Source: Bacillota bacterium
Lineage (GTDB): Bacteria; Bacillota; Clostridia; Christensenellales; SZUA-584
Assembly (NCBI GenBank): GCA_023415795.1
Contig: JAEZJG010000016.1
Span: 62,001 to 126,000 of the forward strand
Length of the DNA: 64,000 bases
Reading direction: 5' to 3'
The notes under the pieces are model-generated. The model worked only from the letters and a program-made list of their open reading frames with translations. It did not search any database and was not told where the DNA came from. Below, piece by piece: positions 38,208-47,172 of the stretch (positions within the stretch are counted from its first letter, which is position 1; each line of letters starts with the position of its first letter). The position numbers were made by a program, and so were the translations under genes.

Positions 38208-40626
38208 CAACATGGAACTCATACCCAGCGACATCACGCCCGTTTCGATGAGCGAAATGATGCACGACTCGATGATACCCTTTGCCGAGTACGTTATCAT
38301 GGATCGCGCTCTGCCGCGCGTTGAGGATGGGCTAAAGCCCGTGCAGCGGCGCATACTCTATACAATGCTGGAGCTGGGGCTCACGCCCGATAAGCCGCAC
38401 AGAAAATCGGCGCGTATCGTGGGCGACTGCCTCGGTAAATACCACCCCCATGGCGATTCGTCGGTATACGACGCAATGGTGCGCATGGCGCAGGATTTTG
38501 TGATGCGCGCGCCGCTGGTGAACGGTCACGGCAACTTCGGCAGCATGGATGGCGATAGCGCCGCCGCGATGCGTTACACCGAGGCGCGGCTCTCCCCCAT
38601 CGCCATGGAGCTGCTGGCCCACATCGAGAAGGACACCGTGCCGTTCTCGTTCAACTTTGACGATACGCTAAAGGAACCCAATCTGTTACCCGCACGCTTC
38701 CCCAACCTGCTGGTGAACGGCGCGTCCGGCATCGCGGTGGGGCTTGCCACCAACATACCGCCGCACAACCTCGTTGAGGTGATCGACGGCGTGATTGCGC
38801 GCATCGATAACCCGGAGCTGTCGCTGGACGAGCTGATGCAGCGCATCCCCGGCCCCGACTTCCCCACCGGCGGCTATCTGCTGGGCATGGAGGGCTTGCG
38901 CGAGGCATACGAGACGGGGCGCGGCAAGATCGTGGTGCGCGCCAAAACCACCATCGAAAAGGGCATCAACGGCAAGACAAACATCGTCATCAATGAGATG
39001 CCGTATCAGGTCAACAAGGCGGCTATGCTCACCAAGATACTGGCGGTGACGGAGCAGAAGAAGGACATGTTCGCGGGCATTGCGGATATTCGCGACGAAT
39101 CCGACCGCACCGGCATACGCGCCGTTATCGAGGTGCGTAAGGACTACGACCCCAAGAAGATACTCAACTGTCTGTACAAATATTCCGACATGCAGGTGAC
39201 GTTTGGCATCAATATGGTGTGCATTGCGGACGGTCAGCCCAAGCAGCTGCCGTTGATGAGCGTCATCGACCACTACATCGCGTTCCAGAAGGATATCGTG
39301 ACGCGGCGTACACGCTACGATCTGGAGCGAGCCAAGCAGCGCGAGCATATACTGGCCGGGCTCATCATCGCGGTGCAGAACATCGACGAGGTGATCCGCA
39401 TCATCCGCGCTTCATCCTCCCCCAAGGAGGCGAAGGCTAAGCTGATGGCGCGTTTTGCGCTCTCCGATATTCAGGCGCAGGCGATTCTCGACATGCGGCT
39501 GGCTCGGCTCACCGCGCTGGAGATCGAATCGCTCCGCAAGGAATACGCGTTCATACTGGAAACCATCAAGCGGCTGGAAGCCATACTTGCTTCGGAGCAG
39601 CTGCTGATGCGCGTGATCACGAACGAGCTGACAGAAATCAAGGAAAGCTACGGCGATAAGCGCCGCACCCGCATACTGACCACCAGCCACGAGGTGGAGA
39701 TCGACGTGAACGAGTTCAAAACCGTGGAGGAGTGCGTCATCATACTGACGCAGAACGATTTCCTCAAGCGTGTGAACCAAAAGTCTTATCAAAAATCTGC
39801 CCCTGCGGACGGCGAAGTTGTCAAGTGCATCCTCCCGTCGGCGACGGATCTGCGCGTGCAGATTTTCACCAATCAGGGCAGCCTGTTCACGCTGCCGGTG
39901 ACGGACATCCCCGAATGCAAGCTGCGCGACAAGGGCAAGCCGCTTGCCGCACTGCTGGCGGGCATCGCTCCGGGAGAGACTATCGCCGGAATGTTCTCCG
40001 TGCCCGGCTACGATGCGGAAACGCATGTGATATTCGCCACCAAAGGCGGGCTGATCAAGCGCACCAGCCTAGCGGAATACGATGTACGCAACAAGAAGAT
40101 CGTCGCCTGCGGTCTTGCCGACGGCGACAGCATCATCTCCGTCCACATGCAGCAGGGCGAACGCGATTGGTTGATTATCACGCAGCAGGGCATGGGCATC
40201 CGCTTCTCCTCCGCTGACGTGTCCGTGATGGGACGCAGCGCCAAGGGCGTGAAGGCGGTTGCACTGGAGAAGGGCGACCGCGTGGTAATGGCGGCTCCTG
40301 TGGATACGGACGACGAAGTTGCGCTGTTCACCGACCTTGGCTATGCCAAGCTGACGCGCGTTACCGACTTTGAGGTGCAGCACCGTGGCGGCAAGGGCTT
40401 GAAGGCGATGCTGTTCCTCAAGAACGGCTCCACCGGCGCTACTGTGGCGGCAGCCTTCCCCGTCTCCGAGCCGTGCGGCATCATCGTGACGATGAAGACC
40501 GGACAGACTATCAGCCTGTCGTCCGAGCAGCTGGAGCGGCAGGACAGGGCGGCACGGGGCGCGTCTGCCGTGCTGGCTGTGCTGGGCGACAGCGTTATCG
40601 CCGCCGGAAAGTCGTTCCTGTCGTGA
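38197..40626 (+). CDS. gyrA: DNA gyrase subunit A (type IIA topoisomerase cleavage subunit)
   Basis: 809 aa. The quinolone region reads HPHGDSSVYDAMVRMAQDF, and the catalytic Tyr is in AAMRYTEARLS. NGHGNFGSMDGDSAAAM is gyrase-like rather than ParC-like (which has NNGSIDGD). The C-terminal domain has about six beta-pinwheel repeats, one with QHRGGKG, a one-residue variant of the GyrA box (QRRGGKG) needed for DNA wrapping. That favours supercoiling activity. AAGGTGA 7 bases before the ATG, coupled to gyrB. A multi-hairpin element and terminator follow. Confidence 0.85.
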   Translation: MSNNNMELIPSDITPVSMSEMMHDSMIPFAEYVIMDRALPRVEDGLKPVQRRILYTMLELGLTPDKPHRKSARIVGDCLGKYHPHGDSSVYDAMVRMAQDFVMRAPLVNGHGNFGSMDGDSAAAMRYTEARLSPIAMELLAHIEKDTVPFSFNFDDTLKEPNLLPARFPNLLVNGASGIAVGLATNIPPHNLVEVIDGVIARIDNPELSLDELMQRIPGPDFPTGGYLLGMEGLREAYETGRGKIVVRAKTTIEKGINGKTNIVINEMPYQVNKAAMLTKILAVTEQKKDMFAGIADIRDESDRTGIRAVIEVRKDYDPKKILNCLYKYSDMQVTFGINMVCIADGQPKQLPLMSVIDHYIAFQKDIVTRRTRYDLERAKQREHILAGLIIAVQNIDEVIRIIRASSSPKEAKAKLMARFALSDIQAQAILDMRLARLTALEIESLRKEYAFILETIKRLEAILASEQLLMRVITNELTEIKESYGDKRRTRILTTSHEVEIDVNEFKTVEECVIILTQNDFLKRVNQKSYQKSAPADGEVVKCILPSATDLRVQIFTNQGSLFTLPVTDIPECKLRDKGKPLAALLAGIAPGETIAGMFSVPGYDAETHVIFATKGGLIKRTSLAEYDVRNKKIVACGLADGDSIISVHMQQGERDWLIITQQGMGIRFSSADVSVMGRSAKGVKAVALEKGDRVVMAAPVDTDDEVALFTDLGYAKLTRVTDFEVQHRGGKGLKAMLFLKNGSTGATVAAAFPVSEPCGIIVTMKTGQTISLSSEQLERQDRAARGASAVLAVLGDSVIAAGKSFLS

Positions 40627-40673
40627 TATGACAATGTGATTCACCGCACCATTGTTACGTTAAGGACTAAGAC

Positions 40674-40733
40674 CTTGGAGGCTCTGCCTCCAAGCCACCG
40701 CTCAAGGGACTCGTCCCTTGAGCGGTGGCTTGG
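40674..40733. repeat. Multi-hairpin palindromic element
   Basis: A 9-bp stem CTTGGAGGC/GCCTCCAAG (40674-40694) overlaps by 5 bases a 21-bp perfect inverted repeat (40690-40710 with 40713-40733, 2-base centre). The two hairpins cannot form together. Such nested palindromes often belong to genome-wide REP-like families. It lies between gyrA and dgkA. Confidence 0.8.
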
Positions 40734-40760
40734 AGAATGCTATACGGCATTCTCTTTTTA
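40733..40760 (+). terminator. Intrinsic terminator of gyrBA
   Basis: GAGAATGC / GCATTCTC stem, 6-base loop, then TTTTTA. It directly follows the long palindrome. Confidence 0.8.
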
Positions 40761-40840
40761 ATTAACTTTTCGAGTTCTATATGCTGCTATTCTCCACCGT
40801 GAGGGATAATAATTGCAGACTCTGAAATCGTGGTGACAAC

Positions 40841-41197
40841 ATGCTGCATTCATTCTCCTGTGCGTTCAAAGGCATCGTCAAAACACTCAAAACCGAGCGC
40901 AACATTCGGATCATGCTGGCCGCCTTTGTTCTCATCGTGACGGCAGGCTTGCTGTTTGACATCAGCGGTTCGGAGTGGACGGCCGTGCTCATTTGTTCCG
41001 GCGGGGTGCTGTCTCTCGAAATGGTAAACACCGCCATTGAAAGCGTGACAGACCTCGTCACCACGCAGCGCCACCCGCTTGCTGCGAGAGCTAAAGACAT
41101 CGCTGCCGGAGCGGTGCTTGTTTTCTCTCTTACCGCGTTTATCGTCGCTCTGGTTATCTTTTTACCGCATATCGTCAGGCTTTTTGGCAGCTTATAG
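40841..41197 (+). CDS. dgkA: Diacylglycerol/undecaprenol kinase, DgkA family
   Basis: 118-aa integral membrane kinase with three hydrophobic segments. The signature LEMVNTAIESVTDLVTTQ carries the catalytic/metal acidic residues, and RNIRIM is at the N-terminal amphipathic helix. Gram-positive members mostly phosphorylate undecaprenol, recycling the cell-wall lipid carrier. GGTGACAAC precedes the ATG. It follows the gyrBA terminator, so it needs its own promoter, which I could not place. Confidence 0.92.
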   Translation: MLHSFSCAFKGIVKTLKTERNIRIMLAAFVLIVTAGLLFDISGSEWTAVLICSGGVLSLEMVNTAIESVTDLVTTQRHPLAARAKDIAAGAVLVFSLTAFIVALVIFLPHIVRLFGSL

Positions 41198-41294
41198 CCC
41201 GCATCCGGCTATTTGTACACAAGTGCTTTGCACAGCAAGAAAAGAGGACAGCTGTGCTCACCAGCTGCCCCCAATAACAAGGAGATATATAAAT

Positions 41295-41363
41295 ATGTAT
41301 GAAGCGTTTGCAGAGGCGATTAGACGCCTTTTTTGTTGTTCTCCAGCTGCTCCAGCTCCGTAA
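41295..41363 (+). CDS. Possible 22-aa small protein antisense to the E1 gene end
   Basis: AAGGAG lies 10 bases before an ATG that opens a 22-codon frame (MYEAFAEAIRRLFCCSPAAPAP). The first half could form an amphipathic helix. It overlaps the 3' end of the oppositely oriented E1 gene. Too short to judge by sequence alone; may be coincidence. Confidence 0.2.
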   Translation: MYEAFAEAIRRLFCCSPAAPAP

Positions 41364-43791
41364 AGTTGTGCTTTGCGGTATAGCCGGGAATGGGCGCTAA
41401 CCGTTCGTGGTAAGCATCCACCAGCCAGAAAGCCTGCGGGAAGAAGTAATCCTCCAGCTCGTGCGCCGGGGTAATCCAGTTCTTTGCACCCACCACGACG
41501 GGCGGTGCGTCCAGATAGTCGAACGCCAGCTCGGTAACGTTGCGGGCAAAATCGTTGAGGTGCGAGCCGCGCTCACAGGCATCGCCCGTGATGATGATGC
41601 GGCCGGTCTTCTTAACGGATTCAATCACCTTCTCGTAGTTGAACGGCACAAGGCTTCGCGCGTCGATCACTTCGGCGCTGATGCCATGAGCCTTGAACAT
41701 TTCGACAGCTTCCATCACGCGGTACAGCGTCGCACCCACAGACAGTATCGTCACATCGCTGCCGGTCACCTTCACATCCGGTTCGCCGATCTCGATTTCA
41801 TAGGATTCCGCAGGAACGCCGCCCTGATGGAACTGCTCAGCCACATCGTAGATACGCTGGCTTTCGAGGAATATCACCGGATCGGTGCCGTTCAGCGCCG
41901 CCGCCATCAGGCCCTTCGCGTCGTACGGCGTGGCGGGGAACACCACTTTGAGACCGGGGATGTGCGTGCACAGTGCCGACCAATCCTGCGAATGCTGCGC
42001 GCCGTATTTGGAGCCGACAGACATGCGGAGCACACAGGGCATCTTGAGTATGCCCGCGCTCATCGACTGCCATTTGCTCAGCTGGTTAAACACCTGATCC
42101 CCCGCGCGGCCCAAGAAGTCGGTATACATCAGCTCAACGATGGCACGTCCGCCAGCCATGGCATAGCCCACTCCGCTGCCCACGATGGCGCCTTCCGAGA
42201 TGGGCGCGTTGAACAGCCGGTGGTAGGGCAGGCAATCGGCCAGCCCGCGATAGACCGCGAACGGACCGCCCCATTCGCGCACGTCTTCGCCGTAGGATAC
42301 GAGCGTGGGGTCTTCATAATACTTGTCAATGATGGCTTCAAATATGCCGTCACGGTACTGATAAACCTTGTTCTTGGATACCGGCTTGCCGTTCTCGTCG
42401 TAGGCAAAGCGCACCTTTTTGGCAAGCTGCTGCACACGGGCATTCTCTTCCTTGGGCTGCAGCACATCCGGCTTGCGCGTTGTATCCATGCTCTTCACAT
42501 GTCCGTTGGAGAACATCATGTCCGCAATGATTTTGGGCGTTTTGTCGAGGTTCATGCGGGGCGACAGCTCGTCGTCCTTCGCCAGCTTAACAGCGTTTAG
42601 AATCTCGCCCTTCACATAGGCTTCAATAGCAGCCAGCTCGGCTTCCGTTGCCACCGCGGCTTTGGTCAGCTGGTCGCGGAAGGTGACGACTGAATCGTAT
42701 TCCTTCCACATATCGACCTCTTCCTTGGAACGATAGGTGGATGCGTCGGACGGACTGTGACCCGAGAAGCGGTAGGTGATGACGTCAAGCAGCACGGGGC
42801 CTTCGTGGTTTTCGATGATGCTGCGCTTGCGGCGGTACGCGTCGATCACTGCCAGCGGGTTGTAGCCGTCCACGCGCTCCGCATGCATCTGGCTGGGCGT
42901 GATGCCCGCGCCCAAACGCGCCACTTCGCTGTACGCCATGGTTTCGCCGCAGGTTTGTCCGCCCATGCCGTAGAAGTTGTTGAATATGTTGAATATGATG
43001 GGCAGACCGCCCTTGTGCTCCTCGTCCCAGAGCAGCCGCAGCTGATCCATCGCCGAGAAGTTCATCGCTTCGTAGACAGGGCCGCAGCCGATGCTGCCGT
43101 CGCCGATGTTGCAGATGACAAGGCCGTCCTTCTTGTTGACGCGTTTGTACAGTGCCGCGCCCGTCGCGATATCCGCACTGCCGCCCACGAGGGCGTTGTT
43201 GGGGAAGATACCGAACGGAATGAAGAACGCGTGCATCGAGCCGCCGAGACCGCGGTTAAAGCCCGTCTGCTTCGCCCAGATTTCCGCCAGCGTGCCATAG
43301 ATTAGGAACTGTATTGCCATATCCTTGACGCTGGACGCTTTGGTCGTCTTCTCGATAACGGCAAACGTCTCGCCGCCGAAGAAGGTCTTCATGATGTTCA
43401 TCAGCTCCACATCGGGCAGCTGCGCGATGGCCGAGAGACCCTTCGCTAGTATTTCGCCGTGGCTTCTGTGCGAGCCAAAGGTATAGTCGTTTATCGTGAG
43501 CCCGAACGCCTGACCCACATATGCCGCTTCCTGCCCGATGCCCAGATGCGCGGGGCCCGGCTGATTGTAGGCGATGCCTTCGTATTCGCCTGTGGTTTTC
43601 ACGAGGTTGAGCATGGTCTCAAACTCGCGCACGATCAGCATGTCGCGGTACATGCGCAGGAACTCTTCCTTGGTGAAGTTGCCCTTCTCGTCCGCAACGG
43701 TCTTCTGGTACACGTTCATCGGGATATCGCGGAAGCTGATTTTTCCCGGCTTTCTTTCCTTGTTAGGGTCAACGATTAAACACTTTGTCAT
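41320..43791 (-). CDS. 2-oxoacid dehydrogenase E1 component, alpha and beta subunits fused
   Basis: 823 aa; TPP-dependent decarboxylase of a pyruvate-, acetoin- or branched-chain-type complex. The N-terminal alpha half (to ~430) has the TPP motif GDGSIGCGPVYEAMNF ... NN and the phosphorylation-loop-like segment RFSGHSPSDASTYR. The C-terminal beta half (~480 on) has YGEDVREWGGPFAVYRGL, NAPISEGAIVGSGVGYAMAGGRAIVELMYTDF and a transketolase C domain. In most Firmicutes the two are separate genes, so the fusion is notable. AAGGAG before the ATG. Third gene of the E2-E3-E1 operon. Confidence 0.9.
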   Translation of the reverse strand: MTKCLIVDPNKERKPGKISFRDIPMNVYQKTVADEKGNFTKEEFLRMYRDMLIVREFETMLNLVKTTGEYEGIAYNQPGPAHLGIGQEAAYVGQAFGLTINDYTFGSHRSHGEILAKGLSAIAQLPDVELMNIMKTFFGGETFAVIEKTTKASSVKDMAIQFLIYGTLAEIWAKQTGFNRGLGGSMHAFFIPFGIFPNNALVGGSADIATGAALYKRVNKKDGLVICNIGDGSIGCGPVYEAMNFSAMDQLRLLWDEEHKGGLPIIFNIFNNFYGMGGQTCGETMAYSEVARLGAGITPSQMHAERVDGYNPLAVIDAYRRKRSIIENHEGPVLLDVITYRFSGHSPSDASTYRSKEEVDMWKEYDSVVTFRDQLTKAAVATEAELAAIEAYVKGEILNAVKLAKDDELSPRMNLDKTPKIIADMMFSNGHVKSMDTTRKPDVLQPKEENARVQQLAKKVRFAYDENGKPVSKNKVYQYRDGIFEAIIDKYYEDPTLVSYGEDVREWGGPFAVYRGLADCLPYHRLFNAPISEGAIVGSGVGYAMAGGRAIVELMYTDFLGRAGDQVFNQLSKWQSMSAGILKMPCVLRMSVGSKYGAQHSQDWSALCTHIPGLKVVFPATPYDAKGLMAAALNGTDPVIFLESQRIYDVAEQFHQGGVPAESYEIEIGEPDVKVTGSDVTILSVGATLYRVMEAVEMFKAHGISAEVIDARSLVPFNYEKVIESVKKTGRIIITGDACERGSHLNDFARNVTELAFDYLDAPPVVVGAKNWITPAHELEDYFFPQAFWLVDAYHERLAPIPGYTAKHNFTELEQLENNKKGV

Positions 43792-43821
43792 GAGCGAACT
43801 CCTTCAAATAATTTCGTTATT

Positions 43822-45186
43822 CTACAGCTGGAAGATGGCTTCACGGAGCGCTTCGCACACCGTGGGATGCGGGAAAACCAGCTGCTTGATTTCGTTAATC
43901 GACATTTCCTTCTCGATCATCAGACCGGCGCCATAGATGATCTCCGATGCATACGAGCCGATCATGTGGACGCCGATCAGCTTACGCCACTTGTTGTCCA
44001 CGACAATCTTCATGATGCCGTCGCCGCGCTCGTTCTCCGCAAGATAGCGCCCGGAGAAGTTCATCGGTATGGTTTTCACGGTGACATCCAGCCCCTTCTC
44101 CTTCGCCGATGCTTCTGTGATACCCACGCCCGCTACTTCCGGGCTGGTGTAGATGACCGCCGGAATCGCGGTGTAGCGCATTTTGTCCTTCACGCCCGTC
44201 ATGTGGTTGACCGCCACCTCAGCTTCGCGGTATGCCGTGTGCGCCAGCAGCGACTGTCCATTCACATCGCCCGCCGCGTATACGTTGGGGATGTTGGTCT
44301 GCAGCGTATCGCTCGTCTTGATTGCGCCGCGCTCCGTCAGCACGCCGATGGTCTCAAGACCAATGCCTTCCGACACAGGACGACGCCCGATGGACAGCAG
44401 CACCTTGTCGGCCTCAGCCGCCCCCGCATTGCCCTTGGCATCGGTATACTCCACCTTGCCTGAAATGCCCGTTACGCGGCAGCCCAGCTGAAACTTGATA
44501 CCCTTCTTGGCGAGGTTGCGCTTTAATATCTCAGCGATGTCCGAATCAATCGGTCCGCCGATGGCATCCAGCATTTCGATAACAGTCACGTCTGAGCCGG
44601 CCGAATTGAAGTAGCTTGCCATCTCAAGCCCGATCACGCCGCCGCCGATGACGACCAGCTTGGACGGAACCTCCGTCAAATCCAGCATCTCGCGGCTGGT
44701 CAGCACAAACCCTTGCTCCAGGCCTTCCTTCAAGCCGGGGATAGGCGGCACAGCGGGAGCCGAACCCGTGGCGATGAGCAGCCGCTTGCCGACATAAGTC
44801 TCATTGCCATCCGTGACGGTGAAGCCCTCCTCCGTCTTGCCGGTGATGCGCGCAGCACCCTTCACGGCAGTGACGTGAGCGCCCTTTAATGTAGCTTCCA
44901 CGCCGGAAACGAGTGCCTTAACCACCTTGTTCTTGCGGGCGATTACAGCGCTCTGATCCAGCCTTGCATCCGTCACCTTCACGCCGAACGCCTCGCCGTG
45001 AGCCGCGCCATCCTTGAGCTTTGCGGCATACAGCAGCGTCTTTGTGGGGATGCATCCTTCGTTCAGGCACACGCCGCCAAAGCTGCGCTGTTCCAGCACC
45101 AGCGTTTTGAGCCCCGCGTGCCCCGCGCGCTCTGCGCCCAGATAACCGGCGGGACCGCCTCCGATCACGATCAGATCATATACCAT
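43822..45186 (-). CDS. lpdA: Dihydrolipoyl dehydrogenase (E3)
   Basis: 454-aa FAD disulfide reductase that reoxidises lipoamide on E2. FAD motif VIGGGPAGYLGAERAGHAG, redox pair CLNEGC, NAD motif VIGGGVIGLEMASYF, second FAD segment NVYAAGDVNGQSLLAHTA, and C-terminal His-Glu HPTVCEALREA. It has no N-terminal lipoyl domain. It lies 12 bases after E2 and 30 before E1. Confidence 0.96.
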   Translation of the reverse strand: MVYDLIVIGGGPAGYLGAERAGHAGLKTLVLEQRSFGGVCLNEGCIPTKTLLYAAKLKDGAAHGEAFGVKVTDARLDQSAVIARKNKVVKALVSGVEATLKGAHVTAVKGAARITGKTEEGFTVTDGNETYVGKRLLIATGSAPAVPPIPGLKEGLEQGFVLTSREMLDLTEVPSKLVVIGGGVIGLEMASYFNSAGSDVTVIEMLDAIGGPIDSDIAEILKRNLAKKGIKFQLGCRVTGISGKVEYTDAKGNAGAAEADKVLLSIGRRPVSEGIGLETIGVLTERGAIKTSDTLQTNIPNVYAAGDVNGQSLLAHTAYREAEVAVNHMTGVKDKMRYTAIPAVIYTSPEVAGVGITEASAKEKGLDVTVKTIPMNFSGRYLAENERGDGIMKIVVDNKWRKLIGVHMIGSYASEIIYGAGLMIEKEMSINEIKQLVFPHPTVCEALREAIFQL

Positions 45187-45198
45187 GGTTGTCTCCTC

Positions 45199-46527
45199 TT
45201 ATATTGCGAGCAGTATATCAAAGTTCTCCAGCGCGGCGCACAGGTCTTTCAGGAACCGCGACGCAGGCGCGCCATCCACCACGCGATGGTCGTATGTCAG
45301 CGACAATCCCATCGCCGGATAGGTGACAAAGCTGTCCCCCACCTTTTTCTGCCGATAAACCACGCTGCACACGCCCAAGATTCCCGTTTGCGGCGGGTTG
45401 ATGATGGGCGTGAAGCTCTCGATGCCCAGTGCGCCCAGATTGCTGATGGTGAATGTTCCGCCGGTGAGCAGGTCGGGCGAAATGCGCCCTGATTGCGCGC
45501 TGACCGCCAGCTCTTTGGCATTGCGTGATATCTCCGACAGTGACAAGGTATCCGCGCCGAACAGCGTGGGTACCAGCAGTCCGCGCTCGGTGTCCACAGC
45601 CATGCCCAGGTTCACATGCGAATAGTGCCGCATGGTGTCGCCGTTTATGAAATGCGAGTTAAGCACCGGGTGCTTCTTCAAGGTGCGCGAAACGGCATAG
45701 AGTATGATGTCGTTCAGCGTGATGTTGGGCAGACCAAGCTTTTCCGCATTGCCTTTGAGGCGTTCACGGAAATTGAGTATCGCCGTCGCGTCAAAGCTGG
45801 TGCTGTTGGTCAGCTGAGCCAGCTCGCTCAACGACGCATGCATCGATTTCGCGATCACCTTGCGGATGTTAGAAAGCTTGGTATCCGTGTATTCCTGCTC
45901 GGGTACAGAAACGGTTGCAGCCGTCTGCGCCGCCGGAGCCGCAGTCAGATCAGCCGTTGACACCGCGCCGCCAAGTCCAGAGCCTTCTTTGCCGCCGGCG
46001 TAGTCCAGAACCGCCGCCGCCGTCACCTTATAGCCATTTTCAGCCAGCACCATCACATCGCGCTCGATGATGCGTCCGTTCGGGCCGGTCGGCACCGCTT
46101 TTGAGAGATCAAGGTTTTGACGCTCCGCCTCATTTTTGGCACGGGGCGATATTTTCAAGCCGCTGTCCGCCGATGCTGTGGACACAGGAGCTGCCGCCGT
46201 CACAGCCGCCGCCGGAGCCTCTTCTGTCTTGGCTTCTTGCTGAGCCGCCGCCGGAGCAGAGCCGCCCGGCACCAGCGCGGAAATATCCTCTCCCGGTTCG
46301 CCGATCACCAGCACCGTGTCAAGGCAGGGTACATCGTCTCCGTCGGTCACCAGCACCTTCAGCACGGTTCCGGCAGACGGGCTTTCCTCTTCAAACGAAG
46401 CCTTGTCGGTCTCGTAGCCGAAAAGTATGTCGCCTGCATTCACCTTATCGCCTTCCTTGACGCGCAGCTCAATAATGCAGCTTTCCACGGACTGCCCTTG
46501 TCTGGGCATTATCACTCCAACAGCCAT
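45199..46527 (-). CDS. Dihydrolipoamide acyltransferase (E2)
   Basis: 442 aa from the ATG at 46527 (GGAGG 8 bases upstream). One N-terminal lipoyl domain with the modified lysine in ETDKASFEE, an Ala/Pro/Glu-rich linker, and a peripheral-subunit-binding domain (ISPRAKNEAERQNLDLSKAVPTG). The catalytic core ends with the active-site YDHRVVDGAPASRF. It carries the acyl group between E1 and CoA. The substrate (pyruvate, acetoin or branched-chain oxoacid) cannot be decided from these genes. Confidence 0.93.
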   Translation of the reverse strand: MAVGVIMPRQGQSVESCIIELRVKEGDKVNAGDILFGYETDKASFEEESPSAGTVLKVLVTDGDDVPCLDTVLVIGEPGEDISALVPGGSAPAAAQQEAKTEEAPAAAVTAAAPVSTASADSGLKISPRAKNEAERQNLDLSKAVPTGPNGRIIERDVMVLAENGYKVTAAAVLDYAGGKEGSGLGGAVSTADLTAAPAAQTAATVSVPEQEYTDTKLSNIRKVIAKSMHASLSELAQLTNSTSFDATAILNFRERLKGNAEKLGLPNITLNDIILYAVSRTLKKHPVLNSHFINGDTMRHYSHVNLGMAVDTERGLLVPTLFGADTLSLSEISRNAKELAVSAQSGRISPDLLTGGTFTISNLGALGIESFTPIINPPQTGILGVCSVVYRQKKVGDSFVTYPAMGLSLTYDHRVVDGAPASRFLKDLCAALENFDILLAI

Positions 46528-46604
46528 GTGTGTATCCTCCAATTAACATGTATATTGCTAATATTATGCTCACTAATGATAAAAAGTAACACTCTTTATG
46601 TTGT

Positions 46605-46634
46605 ATACTAACATTATCGTCGCGCCTATGTCAA
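46605..46634 (-). promoter_or_regulatory. Possible promoter of the 2-oxoacid dehydrogenase operon
   Basis: Minus strand TTGACA (46629-46634), 18-base spacer, TAGTAT (46605-46610), about 80 bases before the E2 ATG. Perfect -35, weak -10. Confidence 0.5.
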
Positions 46635-46654
46635 CAAGCTTGATATCTCTTTTA

Positions 46655-46677
46655 CAAAAAAAGAGCCCTTCGGCTCT
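46655..46677 (-). terminator. Intrinsic terminator of the 46.7-kb small gene
   Basis: Minus strand AGAGCC, 4-base loop, GGCTCT, then TTTTTTT; 40 bases after the stop. Confidence 0.85.
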
Positions 46678-46716
46678 CTATGTTATTATTGGCTAAATTC
46701 CATTTAAAAATATATT

Positions 46717-47064
46717 TCAGGCATTCTTGGGGATAAGGCTTTGCAGATAATCATTGGCTTGCTGAGCGCGGCTGAACAGCGCTATGTAAGTTTCCCGACT
46801 CGTCGTCTCAATAAAGCAAGCCCTTTTGTCAAACTTATATTTCTTGATTTCTATGTTCTTAATATCGGCGATAGGCAAGTTAAACGCTTCCTCATACTTG
46901 CTCACCGCCTCACTGACCAAGGCGCCCACCAAACCAAACATTGATGACCACAATGGCGAGTTATTTGATTCATATACAATAAAGTTGGTCGGGGTAATTT
47001 CATACTTTCCATCAAGTCTGCTTCCGTCAGAGAATACCACACTCACGTCACCTTTCACTTGCAT
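46717..47064 (-). CDS. Small protein of unknown function, possibly PH-like
   Basis: 115 aa. The pattern is short beta strands (VSVVFSDGSRLDGKYEITPTNFIVYES), a mid hydrophobic stretch (MFGLVGALVSEAV), then ADIKNIEIKKYKFDKRACFIET and a final helix. This layout resembles bacterial PH-like/GRAM-like small domains but I cannot confirm it. No signal peptide. It has its own promoter, GAGGGG ribosome-binding site and terminator, so it is a real single-gene unit. Confidence 0.75.
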   Translation of the reverse strand: MQVKGDVSVVFSDGSRLDGKYEITPTNFIVYESNNSPLWSSMFGLVGALVSEAVSKYEEAFNLPIADIKNIEIKKYKFDKRACFIETTSRETYIALFSRAQQANDYLQSLIPKNA

Positions 47065-47092
47065 ATCCCCTCTCGTATATGTTAATACCTTG

Positions 47093-47121
47093 ATTATAAT
47101 AGATAAATGTGTATATCACAA
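47093..47121 (-). promoter_or_regulatory. Sigma-A-type promoter of the 46.7-kb small gene
   Basis: Minus strand TTGTGA (47116-47121), 17-base spacer, TATAAT (47093-47098), about 30 bases before the ATG. Confidence 0.7.
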
Positions 47122-47172
47122 CACAATATTGGTATCAGTCTTGATGTATGCATAAACGCCATATACAGTCAG

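Noticed and set aside
36234..40626. Topoisomerase IV (parE-parC)
   Set aside because: Active-site surroundings (NGHGNFGSMDGDSAAAM) and a near-GyrA box favour gyrase; ParC-type NNGSIDGD is absent.
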